A stretch of DNA of 64,000 bases from Linderina pennispora (Eukaryota > Kickxellomycota > Kickxellomycetes > Kickxellales > Kickxellaceae): positions 1,364,001 through 1,428,000 of the forward strand of contig NW_024468251.1 of assembly GCF_002104995.1 (NCBI RefSeq), read 5' to 3'. A model generated the notes under the pieces. It worked only from the letters and a program-made list of their open reading frames with translations, searched no databases and was not told the DNA's origin. Shown here piece after piece: positions 54,231 to 62,973 of the stretch; within the stretch, counting starts at the first letter, position 1; each line of letters opens with the position of its first letter. Both the position numbers and the translations under genes were made by a program.

Positions 54231-54780
54231 TTTTGTAAAGATAAGAGCGAAAAAATTACTCGGAATCGAGAATGAAAGGAAGAAAAAGGAATGAGGGCTG
54301 GAACGCCTGCTTATATAGATAACGAGTGAGAAAAAAGCGATTCTTTGAAACACCGAACGTACTAGGCCCTATTTATACAGATTAGGCACGCTTGGATCCA
54401 CGCATTCAGTTTGCCAACACCAGGTACAGTTTGTTCGAAGAAAAATGCGGGTGTTTGTGAGTCACTCTCGCCCATCGATGATCCCATTCTAGCGGCCAAA
54501 CTTCTGCTATGACTCTTCTAACCCCAGTCTATGAATTCCTCCCCCACCATCTTGCCTCAGCCGCGTTAGGAGAACGCGCAACTTGTGTACCACATTGCCT
54601 TCCCGATTTGCGGGAGCCCAAGCTAGGCTGAGCCGGACGAATCCATGCTTGTTCCTGAGCCGAGCTGACCTACTATGCCACTACTCAGTGATTTTTGGTT
54701 TCGATTGCATAGGCTTTTGCCATCACCACTGTCTACTTTCTCCATTTTTCAAACGCTCATTGTCTGCTACATTCTCGTCT
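54231..54780. promoter_or_regulatory. Divergent ASN1/MSH1 promoter region
   Basis: 550 bp between divergently transcribed genes. Minus-strand TATATAAG at 54317-54310, 80 bp from the ASN1 ATG, is a good TATA box. MSH1 has no clear TATA. The frame is open upstream of the MSH1 ATG from 54583, but without an ATG that fits better than 54781. Confidence 0.55.
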
Positions 54781-57700
54781 ATGTCTCGTATGCTGGCAAG
54801 GAGCTGGCTGTTTCGGAGCCCAGTGCCTCGTACTGGTACCACGCTGGTACTTGGTGCAGCTCGCCGGCGCCACCCGCGTCTATACAGCGCACAGCACCCT
54901 TCACATGCAGCGTTTACTAGCACCCCACCGCTCCGACGCCACCATGGAACCACACAGCAGGTAGAAGAGGCAGCGGCTGAATCTACTGCACCAGCTGGAT
55001 CAGACACCTTGGCGTCAGCCCTGATCAGCACCAGCAGCGTACTGAGTGCTGTTCGCGAGTACCGCCAAAAGTACCCTGGTTGTGTGCTACTAGTGCGTGT
55101 TGGGGACTTCTATGAGCTCTACTTTGACCACGCCGATGATATTGGCGGTGACCTCCTCGGTCTGCAAGTCGTTAACAAAAAGTTTCGCAATGGCACCGTG
55201 CGCTTCACTGGATTCCCCGCACGGTCCCTGGACCGATATCTTGAGATTCTTGTCGCAAGGCATGGCCTGAATGTGGCCCTCTGCGAGCAGTTCCAAGAGC
55301 CCATGCGCCGTGTATTTACTCGCAAGGTGACACGTGTGGTTACTCCCGGAACGCTGATCGACGAACAGTATGCAAGTAGCACACGTATGCATAACTACAT
55401 CGTCAGCATCGCCCGCATTGACCCAAGATCCATCGAACACCAGCAGATGATCGATAGGTGGCAGAGAGATAAGGCAGCCATTGAGGAAAGACACGCAGCG
55501 GATATCTCACGAATCATTGCTGAAGCAAAACGCAAGTGGGAAATGGAACGTGAACTGCTGGAAGCAAGACAGAAGAGGCGTGGGCCTGGGCGGCCACGAA
55601 AGCATCAGAGCACAATACCTATTGATTTTTTGCTCGCTGAAGAGTTTGATCCCTCTTCAGTGTGCGTCCCAGATCCACCCGAGATCCCACCTAGACCAGA
55701 TTTCTCTATTGACGCAAGCAGCGACCCATCTACCATAGATGTATCTCTGAGTCTGGCATGGCTGGACTTGGCTACCGGCGATTTCATGACTTGTTCGTCG
55801 TCGCCGTCGTCGCTACCCACGGATTTGGCTCGCATTCGCCCAAGAGAGATCTTGGTCGATGAGAGTGATTACATGGTGCACGACATGGTAAAGGCCATTT
55901 ACCCCTGTTCATCCACATCATCGCAAATCACTGGACAGCCTGCCGTGACGCATGTCACAGCCGCGTCGTTTCACCAATGGAGCCAGCCACAGGTGCCTGG
56001 CACTGAGTGTGAGTCTAATTCTGCTATTACAGATGAGCCAGAGGAGAGACACTCTAATTCACTGAACCCCAACGTCCACTGGCAACTGTCTGCACCTTCG
56101 CAGTCGCTGATCACGACGCCCGATATGCTTCTGCTGGAAGCAACCGAACTATCTTCCTGTGAGCAGACTGCCGCACGCGCCCTTCTTAACTATGTTCTGG
56201 ACACCCAACTCGGATTGCTTCCACCATTACAGCCACCCAAGCGGTACCAGGTCAAGGACCATATGAAGATGAGCGCAGCAACCATCCAGGCGTTGGAGCT
56301 GGTCCGCCCACAGCTCTCGGGTGACCGTGGATCTAGCGAGCACACTTTACTCGCTGAGATTGACTACACAAAAACCAGCTCTGGTGCCCGTTTATTAGCC
56401 AAGCGGTTGACTGCACCATCCACATCCATTGATATTATCGAGCAGCGCATGGACTTGCTCGAGTTCTTTAGCGTGAATTCACGGGCACGCGAATTAGTCA
56501 GAGAGCATCTTGAGAGGATCAGCGATATAGAGCGAGCTGTCAATAAGCTGTCACTGAATTGCGGCGGTCCACACGATTTACTGGATATTGCACGGACACT
56601 GCAAGAAGTCACAAAGATCAAGCAGGTTCTTGAAGCCGCACTAGTGCCCAAGAAGCAACCAGTTGATGTGCGACGGAGATTCAGCCAGCGCAAACGAGCA
56701 GTACCGTCATATCGCTCGCCGGAGGCCATTATTGAGGTAGCCCGGCGCAAAGCCACAGCCCTACAGGCACTAATGCCACTGGTGCGCAACATTGAGTCCA
56801 AAATTCGTGTGGATGCAGAGCGTGATATCCGCGTGTTTGGTTTTCTCAAGCCTAACTGCAGTACGCATCTCACACATTTACATGAGAAGCTCAAAGAGAA
56901 GAACCGCGAGCGACATCAGATGCAGGAGACGTGGATATCACGATATCACTGCTCATCCCTAAAGCTCGAGACATTGTCCAATATTGGCCATTTCATCGAG
57001 GTATCGAAGCGCGACGCCAGCACACTCCTTGACAGCTCAGATTTCCGTATGATCCAGACACTGAAAAGCAAGGTCCGGTTTGAGAACGCGGAATGGACGT
57101 ACTTGTTGTCGGAGATTGAAATGGTGCATAGTCTGATTCGGGCAGAGGAGCTTCGTGTCTTTGAGGAGCTGCGAGACAGCGTTTTGGAGGTCAGCTCGAG
57201 GATCCGCACCAACAGCAGGGTTTTAGCCGAGTTGGATGTGGCTATTTCGATGGCTGTTCTAGCTGCAAGGCACCAGTTTTCTCGGCCGCAGTTTGTCACG
57301 GACCGGGATGACAGGCACTCGATCATCGGCGGGCGGCACCCTATCGTTGAAGCCCAGCTGATTTCTGCAAACCGCCAGTTTGTTGCCAACGACTGCACGT
57401 TTAATGCAGATTCGAGCCAGGTACTTCTTTTGACAGGGCCGAACATGGGCGGCAAGAGTACATACCTGCGCCAGGTCGCCTTGATATCGATTCTGGCGCA
57501 GACTGGTAGCTTTGTGCCTGCCAACGAAGCGCAGCTGCATGTGGTTGATGCCATCTACTCGCGGATCGGGGCCCATGACAATCTGGCACTCGACCAGTCG
57601 ACGTTTATGGTGGAGATGAGCGAGACGGCAGACATCCTGCGGCATGCGACCAGCCGGTCATTGGTGATCCTGGACGAGATTGGGCGCGGTACGTCGACCA

Positions 57701-58002
57701 GGGACGGAGTGTCGATTGCCTATGCGACACTGAAGTATCTGCACGACAAGGTCAGATGCAAGGCGCTGTTTGCTACACACTACCACGAGCTGGTGCCGCA
57801 TGCCGTGCCATCGCTGGCCGGGGTGCAGCCACTACATACGGCGATATATGAAGACGGTGAGGGTGGGTTTGCGTTTTTGCACAAGGTCAAGCCGGGAATT
57901 TGCGAGAGATCGCATGGCCTGTATGTAGCCCAGATAGCCGGGATGCCCGATGAGGTGCTAGAGACTGCCCGGCAGTTTGCCATCAGGAGACGCAGTGTTT
58001 AA
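54781..58002 (+). CDS. MSH1: Mitochondrial MutS homologue
   Basis: 1,073 residues from MSRMLARSWLFRSPVPR, a basic presequence continuing LVLGAARRRHPRLYSAQH. MutS-I has VGDFYELYFDHADDIGG and RFTGFPARSLDRYLEILV (the F-x-E type mismatch-recognition segment). A charged insert (~residues 235-285) follows, then a diverged middle, lever/clamp helices, and the ATPase: TGPNMGGKSTYLRQVALIS (Walker A, ~887), VILDEIGRGTSTRDGVSIAY (Walker B, ~962), FATHYHEL. The C-terminus is the short helix-turn-helix (CERSHGLYVAQIAGMPDEVL). It repairs or stabilises mitochondrial DNA in yeast; the presequence and layout fit Msh1 rather than Msh2-6. Uninterrupted frame. Confidence 0.9.
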   Translation: MSRMLARSWLFRSPVPRTGTTLVLGAARRRHPRLYSAQHPSHAAFTSTPPLRRHHGTTQQVEEAAAESTAPAGSDTLASALISTSSVLSAVREYRQKYPGCVLLVRVGDFYELYFDHADDIGGDLLGLQVVNKKFRNGTVRFTGFPARSLDRYLEILVARHGLNVALCEQFQEPMRRVFTRKVTRVVTPGTLIDEQYASSTRMHNYIVSIARIDPRSIEHQQMIDRWQRDKAAIEERHAADISRIIAEAKRKWEMERELLEARQKRRGPGRPRKHQSTIPIDFLLAEEFDPSSVCVPDPPEIPPRPDFSIDASSDPSTIDVSLSLAWLDLATGDFMTCSSSPSSLPTDLARIRPREILVDESDYMVHDMVKAIYPCSSTSSQITGQPAVTHVTAASFHQWSQPQVPGTECESNSAITDEPEERHSNSLNPNVHWQLSAPSQSLITTPDMLLLEATELSSCEQTAARALLNYVLDTQLGLLPPLQPPKRYQVKDHMKMSAATIQALELVRPQLSGDRGSSEHTLLAEIDYTKTSSGARLLAKRLTAPSTSIDIIEQRMDLLEFFSVNSRARELVREHLERISDIERAVNKLSLNCGGPHDLLDIARTLQEVTKIKQVLEAALVPKKQPVDVRRRFSQRKRAVPSYRSPEAIIEVARRKATALQALMPLVRNIESKIRVDAERDIRVFGFLKPNCSTHLTHLHEKLKEKNRERHQMQETWISRYHCSSLKLETLSNIGHFIEVSKRDASTLLDSSDFRMIQTLKSKVRFENAEWTYLLSEIEMVHSLIRAEELRVFEELRDSVLEVSSRIRTNSRVLAELDVAISMAVLAARHQFSRPQFVTDRDDRHSIIGGRHPIVEAQLISANRQFVANDCTFNADSSQVLLLTGPNMGGKSTYLRQVALISILAQTGSFVPANEAQLHVVDAIYSRIGAHDNLALDQSTFMVEMSETADILRHATSRSLVILDEIGRGTSTRDGVSIAYATLKYLHDKVRCKALFATHYHELVPHAVPSLAGVQPLHTAIYEDGEGGFAFLHKVKPGICERSHGLYVAQIAGMPDEVLETARQFAIRRRSV

Positions 58003-58523
58003 AATAGAAACATTTCTGGCCATGCCGCCAATTGGATGAGTAGAGGAGCGACCAGACATACTGGCTCTGTGATACTAGAAGCATAAGGAAGATGGACTGG
58101 AAGACGATCATCAGAGAAGAAAAAAGGAGGACCTATGTAAGGCTTGTAATAAGCAATGCGGACAATTGGAATAGCTGTACGCTCTCGGAAAACAAAGGTC
58201 AGAGCGTGGAGATTGGTACCCAGACATGATACAAAAAGGAGGGAAGTGGGCCCTAAGCTCTGCGCGATTGCTCACAGGCCATTGTGCTGGCGCTGTTGAT
58301 AGTATGGTTTGTAGATCAGCTTGCAGCCGTTAATCATCACAGGTAGCGAGATGAAAGGGCACAGCTCGTTGTTACGTTAGACTGGGCAATGGTCATACCA
58401 AATCCTTGATGAGTAGAGGCAGAAAGAAAGGAACTGGTGGTAAACAGAAGGCGTCGGCAGAAGGACAAAAGCAAGCTTGAGTTTATGTATATACTAATTT
58501 AGTCCAACTCATCAATTACTGAG
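58003..58523. other. Intergenic, 521 bp
   Basis: Nothing recognised between the MSH1 stop and the tRNA-Leu. Confidence 0.5.
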
Positions 58524-58605
58524 GGTCAGATGGCCGAGCGGTCTAAGGCGCTGCGTTAAGGCCGCAGTCTCTCCGGAGGCGTGGGTTCGAATCCCACTCT
58601 GATCA
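58524..58605 (+). tRNA. tRNA-Leu(AAG)
   Basis: 82 nt without intron. The acceptor GGTCAGA pairs with TCTGATC (one G-U), discriminator A. D-arm gccgagcgg..., anticodon stem CTGCG/CGCAG with loop TTAAGGC (anticodon AAG). A class II long variable arm (tctctccggagg) and T-arm GTGGG-TTCGAAT-CCCAC follow. A T6 run at 58618-58623 is the pol III terminator. Confidence 0.95.
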
Positions 58606-58787
58606 ACGTAACCCTCCTTTTTTGCTTTTGTCGACGAAGCTGAGGCGACGGTTACAAGACCTCTTTTTTTTGCTGCTAACAGTATCGATGTACAGATCAC
58701 AATCAAATTTATTTACATCCTAAGTGGATTGTGGCGTCACCTGCCTGTACTTTAGACTCACCAATCGTGCTAGCTCTGCTTTGTTGG

Positions 58788-58964
58788 TGTTGATCTTGCT
58801 GCCCATGGTGGCGCAGGAGAGACTCCTGATCTTGAATTTCAAGGCTGAAACACACACGTACAAAGGCCCAGACAGCCGAACAGCCTCCCTTCTTCCCCTT
58901 ACACATATTTTTGAGAAGTTGTTTTTTCCATATACCGGATAACCACTCATCTTCTAGGTTAACA
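58788..58964 (+). repeat. Solo LTR, chromovirus-1 type, rearranged 5' end
   Basis: From ~58845 on it matches the chromovirus 1 LTR (ggctgaaac, acgtacaaaggcccaga, atttttgagaagt, tccatata, ataaccactcat, end ggttaaca). The 5' part differs: a ~22-bp GC-rich segment (58802-58823 region) is present in inverted orientation relative to the intact LTR. No target duplication visible. It lies 183 bp downstream of tRNA-Leu. Confidence 0.7.
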
Positions 58965-59361
58965 GATCCTAACATATACTAATACACCCTTTGTTTACCA
59001 TTTGGTTCCTAAGCTCCGCTTGTTTTTTTTTTTTGTTTTTTTGTTTTTATCTAACCTGCTAGCTGTTTTTTTCATGAATCGTACACATACCACTTTGCAC
59101 ACCTATCTCATAGCTTACTGATAAATAGTGCTTGGCAGTAAATCTATATCACCTAGTTCTAGAGATATGGTTGGGCGAGAGCAGAGCATAAGCATATGTT
59201 TGAAAGAGATATATGCAAAGGGATCGGAGCTGGGCAAGTATATGAACAATGAGAGTATGGATTGTTTGCTTGGCTACATCATGTCTTTTGTTACGACACC
59301 CAGAGCCTAACTTTTTACATAAATATCTGATGTAGGTATTAAGCATGGTGGCATAGGGCGG
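58965..59361. other. AT-rich interval, ~400 bp
   Basis: T-rich low-complexity sequence (59015-59050). A 60-codon frame (59128-59310) is not credible. Nothing firm. Confidence 0.4.
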
Positions 59362-59504
59362 TGTTGGCAGCATGATGTCAAGATTGACCACACGCTTAAA
59401 AGGGCCCCAAGCACCCAACAGTCCACCTTTTCTCCTCAGTTTTGCTCTCATATATATATATTTTCCCCTATATATGGTGATAAATACTCATCTGATTATT
59501 AACA
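59362..59504 (+). repeat. Possible third type of solo LTR
   Basis: TGTTGGCAGC...GATTATTAACA. It shares the LTR layout (agggcccc..., cctttctcctcag-type stretch, AT-rich tail, AACA end) with the chromovirus LTRs but is diverged and shorter. No target duplication. Confidence 0.4.
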
Positions 59505-59891
59505 GTATGAGCAGAGCATTATGATAGAGAGTAAATACCTTGGCATATCCCTCATGGCCATAGTCTATCCATGCTCAGCCATACGATTTGTCAATGCGTG
59601 TGTCTCTTTGGCTTCTGATGTGGTACTACTGACACATATGGCATTATGCTTCTAATCGACTAGACAAGGCAAGTATTGGTTTGGGCCAGCAGCTGTAGAG
59701 TCTAATCAACCGCACCTCCTACACTGTAGATCGTCACCTCTTGCTTCCACACTCTCTTTATCATATTCAATTATTATTAGCATGATGCCTCACTACTATC
59801 ATATACACGAGGATCTAATAAGCACTGGATGTCACGATGAAGACTTCAGAAGCTCTCGGTGACGATAAAACCAACATCGGGCAAGCCAACA
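59505..59891. other. Intergenic, ~390 bp
   Basis: Nothing recognised. Confidence 0.4.
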
Positions 59892-60062
59892 TGTTGACCT
59901 TCAGAGAGTCCAGTAGTTATGAGCTTTATGTCATGAATATAACCAGAAATTGCTGAAGAGAAAAAAGGGAGGATGGGCCATTCTGGCCTACAATGTCTAT
60001 ACAGGTAGGGATTTGGATCTGCACATAGTGGTGAAGGGCATGGGGTTGCCCGAATGTCAGCA
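59892..60062 (-). repeat. Solo LTR of the chromovirus 2 family
   Basis: 171 bp, exactly the length of the chromovirus 2 LTR and in the same orientation (tgttgaccttcagagagtcc ... cccgaatgtcagca), with scattered substitutions. Flanks caaca (59887-59891) and cgaca (60063-60067) are a near-perfect 5-bp duplication, the mark of LTR-LTR recombination after an older insertion. Confidence 0.9.
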
Positions 60063-60384
60063 CGACAAAATGTATAATGCGCATGAGCGTGGTCGCAGGG
60101 GAATAGAGCAGCCAAGATACATCGTCTCATCAAGGAATCAGTATCTTGACAACTTTTGTCATTCCAGCTTTCCTGTCTTTCCCATTCCCCGGTTACCAAG
60201 GTCAAAGATGAACGAGTAGATCATTATGAAATCTATTCACCAGTTAAAAAGCGATTACTGCAAGATTACAAAAACTGGGTTATTTTCTAATGGTTGATGC
60301 AAAAGTTAGTGATGACGTTTGGCTCAGACCCAGATCACTTTGCAAGGTGCAAAATGATAAAAATGTAGAAGCTGCTCTATTGAC
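60063..60384. other. Intergenic, ~320 bp, downstream of tRNA-Arg
   Basis: No gene. The A-run at ~60358-60364 reads as a T-run on the minus strand, a likely pol III terminator for tRNA-Arg. Confidence 0.45.
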
Positions 60385-60457
60385 GACCACGCCAGGACTC
60401 GAAACCTGGAATCGCTTGATCCGTAGTCAAGCGCCTTATCCATTGGGCCACGCGGCC
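60385..60457 (-). tRNA. tRNA-Arg(ACG)
   Basis: 73 nt on the minus strand. Acceptor GGCCGCG/CGTGGTC (two G-U), D-arm GCC...GGC, anticodon stem CTTGA/TCAAG with loop CTACGGA (anticodon ACG). T-arm CCAGG-TTTCGAG-TCCTGG. No intron. Confidence 0.93.
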
Positions 60458-60958
60458 AGAGGCAGAACCACTAATTTCCGGTTGGGTTCTGTCTCAGGGA
60501 GGGCAGAGTCGTTCATTCGCACCTTCAACCCCAACAATCTGAAACAGACTAACTCGACTTTGGGGTGACTGAATCCAAACCGCATTGCCTCTACTTCCTT
60601 TCTAGTGATATCCTTCAGCTGCCATGCCAGAGTTAGATATGCCAGTAAACTCTCCCTCACAATGAATATACTGCAGGTGCAGAATATGGACGCTTCCTTT
60701 CCTCATCACTTATGCTTGCTGTTTTCTTGCATTTAGTTGCTTGCGGCCCTATAGCTAGCTGTGAAAGAAAACAAAAAAAAAGCACAAGTATCCCTGCAAT
60801 ACTCTTCAACCCTATTACCATCAAAAACTTACTTGTCAACATGTAAATCCAGCGCAGTAGCATTGTCGTATCGAAAAATTCCGCAGCCAAAAAAAATACA
60901 CCGAGTTCCACCTCGATTGATCCCGTTTTTTTTGCAAAAAGGAGAATGGCAAAAGAGC
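60458..60958. other. Intergenic, 500 bp
   Basis: No gene recognised between tRNA-Arg and tRNA-Lys. A/T runs at 60766-60780 and 60926-60934; short frames only. Confidence 0.4.
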
Positions 60959-61031
60959 AGCCCGACGGGGGGGTCGAACCCCCAACCTTGAGATTAAGAG
61001 TCTCACGCTCTGCCGATTGAGCTAGCCGGGC
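60959..61031 (-). tRNA. tRNA-Lys(CTT)
   Basis: 73 nt on the minus strand. Acceptor GCCCGGC pairs with GTCGGGC (one G-U), discriminator U. D-arm AGCTCAATCGGCAGAGC type, anticodon loop CTCTTAA (anticodon CTT), T-arm GGGGG-TTCGACC-CCCCC. The A-run at 60951-60954 is a possible terminator. Confidence 0.93.
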
Positions 61032-61100
61032 ATCTCTTCTTCGCTCCTCTTAGCGCAGTAATCTTTTTGCACTCTTTCGCCGCCGCAACGCACTGTTTGC

Positions 61101-61170
61101 CGCCCTGAGTACGCCCGGATTACGCCCTGAGTACGCCCAGTACCGCCCAGTACCGCCCAGTACCGCCCAA
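61101..61170 (+). repeat. Tandem GC-rich repeats upstream of the LINE ORF1
   Basis: Two ~21-bp units (cgccctgagtacgccc...) run into three 10-bp units (cgcccagtac). They lie 100-160 bp before the LINE ORF1 ATG and may be its 5' UTR/promoter repeats. Confidence 0.7.
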
Positions 61171-61264
61171 CAGCCACACCACCAACCGCAACTGCACCCG
61201 CCAGCGCCATAGCGCTTCACCTGTTACGCATAAATTTCAAATTTTATTTGGAATTTGTGAAGAA

Positions 61265-62443
61265 ATGGCGAACTACGTTCCCCTCGTTGCCTCTGGCAAC
61301 GCACCAACCCAGCTCGCAACCGCGAATGACCCGGCTGCGACCAGCGTTCCCACGGCGCATCATCCCCACCATGGTGGAGCTGCTGCGCAAACGCCCCAAA
61401 CGGCTGTCACGGCCAATGCAGTGGCGCCACGGCCTGCGGGATTCTCGCCAGATCTGCAACCAGTGCAGCTGCTGGCAGCAGTAGTGCCAGACGAAGAATG
61501 GGCGGCTCTTGGCATCACCAGCGGTGGCCATGCGGACCACGCCGCCGCTGTGCCAGGGACTGCCCCACCGCGCAGGCAGCTCTCCTATGCCGAGGCAGTA
61601 GGAGGCCACAAGCGCCCACGCGCGCCCCGAGGACGCAGCACCGGCCAGGGCGCAAGCCAAGGCCCACCAGCGCCCCGACGCCCATCACGTCAGATGGAGG
61701 CCGAGAAGGCTGAGTATGCACCGCTGCTCAACTCGGCAACCATCTACGTGCCAATTGCGAGCACGAACCCCGACCGTGCAACGCTGATTGAGAACCAGGT
61801 TTTTGCGGCTCTAGGCCGCCCGACGGTGCCACCGTCGCACCGCAACTACCCGATATTCTCTTTCACACGCACGGCAGAGAAGATCGGCGTCACCCTGATG
61901 AGCCTGGACGACGCCATCACCATCGCTAAGCACCCATTCCGGCTTGGCAACCAGGAGCTGCAGTGGACATCGGCAATGGGCGTGATCCATCACGTAGCCA
62001 TTGCCCACGTCCCAGCAACGCTGCCCTACAGAATCCGCGCAGCACTCAGGCCCTACGGCCAAGTTTCCCACCTGGAGCCGGTCCTCATCAACCAGCGCCA
62101 CTACGGAGACTGGGAGTTCCTACTCCATGTCCCCAACGGGAAGACGCTGCCTGCATCTTTCAAGATGCACAAGCATCCGCTCCCAATCCCTCTCCTGCGG
62201 GGTGATTATGCCACCATGGCATGCCCACGATGCAAGGAGATCAACCCTGAGCAGTGCCACTGCCCAGGCCCTCAGTGCCATCGCGCCCGCTCCCAGCGCC
62301 ATAGCGCTAACCACAACAACCAAGCTGAGGCACTAGTTGCAGCCACCCCAGCTGCACAGACCCACGAGCCCTCCCCCGACCTGGATGTGCAAATGAGTGA
62401 GCATGCCATCGCACAATCGGCAGACCAGTCCACGCAACTCTAA
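61265..62443 (+). CDS. LINE ORF1 protein
   Basis: 392 residues from MANYVPLVASGNAPT. An Ala/Pro/His-rich N-terminus and a basic segment (HKRPRAPRGRSTGQG) are followed by a folded middle region (ATIYVPIASTNPDRATLIEN to WEFLLHVPNGKTLP). A Cys/His cluster, ACPRCKEINPEQCHCPGPQC, resembles but does not match the usual CCHC knuckle. RNA binding is expected for LINE ORF1 proteins; this is inferred. A second frame (62582-62932, acidic, SEQFGFEDDEDSEQ) may be its continuation through an indel near 62430-62580. Confidence 0.7.
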   Translation: MANYVPLVASGNAPTQLATANDPAATSVPTAHHPHHGGAAAQTPQTAVTANAVAPRPAGFSPDLQPVQLLAAVVPDEEWAALGITSGGHADHAAAVPGTAPPRRQLSYAEAVGGHKRPRAPRGRSTGQGASQGPPAPRRPSRQMEAEKAEYAPLLNSATIYVPIASTNPDRATLIENQVFAALGRPTVPPSHRNYPIFSFTRTAEKIGVTLMSLDDAITIAKHPFRLGNQELQWTSAMGVIHHVAIAHVPATLPYRIRAALRPYGQVSHLEPVLINQRHYGDWEFLLHVPNGKTLPASFKMHKHPLPIPLLRGDYATMACPRCKEINPEQCHCPGPQCHRARSQRHSANHNNQAEALVAATPAAQTHEPSPDLDVQMSEHAIAQSADQSTQL

Positions 62444-62581
62444 TGGCCGACCAGTTTCGATCTCACCAGCCATCCTTATGGCTGAGGCATCGCCAAATGC
62501 ACAAATGGCATCCCTCCCAACCACACCTTCTACACAAGCAGGCCCCATCAACGCCAACCAGGGCAACTCCCCCAGAAGGCC

Positions 62582-62932
62582 TTGCTTGACTTCCCGCCAT
62601 ATGGGCCACAGCTGCCCCACGGCACAAGTGTGCCAACCACTGCCAGCGAGTTTGAGCGCATCCTCTACGAAGATGACCACAGCTCAGCCGCATCATTCAG
62701 CAGCCAATCAGTTTGCTCATATAGTGAGCAATTCGGCTTTGAAGATGACGAGGACAGCGAGCAACCCTATGCCGCCCCAGCAGAACCCCTCCCTGAGGGA
62801 CTGCAGATCATAGAGGACAGCGCATCTGATTCCTCTGATGCTCCACTAAGCCGCAGACTACGATCCCACACAAAGAAGGCCCGCCACACATCCCCACAGT
62901 TGGACAAGCAGGGCGCTGCAAGTGCTCACTAG
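62582..62932 (+). CDS. Acidic LINE linker ORF or ORF1 C-terminus
   Basis: Up to 116 codons, opening at a non-ATG codon (LDFPPYGPQLPHGTSVP). Acid/Ser-rich with a basic end (RRLRSHTKKARHTSP). It lacks a credible ATG, so it is probably ORF1 continued after a frameshift. Confidence 0.35.
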   Translation: MLDFPPYGPQLPHGTSVPTTASEFERILYEDDHSSAASFSSQSVCSYSEQFGFEDDEDSEQPYAAPAEPLPEGLQIIEDSASDSSDAPLSRRLRSHTKKARHTSPQLDKQGAASAH

Positions 62933-62973
62933 AACACTAGCACCAAACTGCTAACAACTGGAACTGTTTCTGA

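Noticed and set aside
61101-61170. CRISPR-like array
   Set aside because: The repeats are directly adjacent 10- and 21-bp units without spacers, in a fungal genome next to a LINE.
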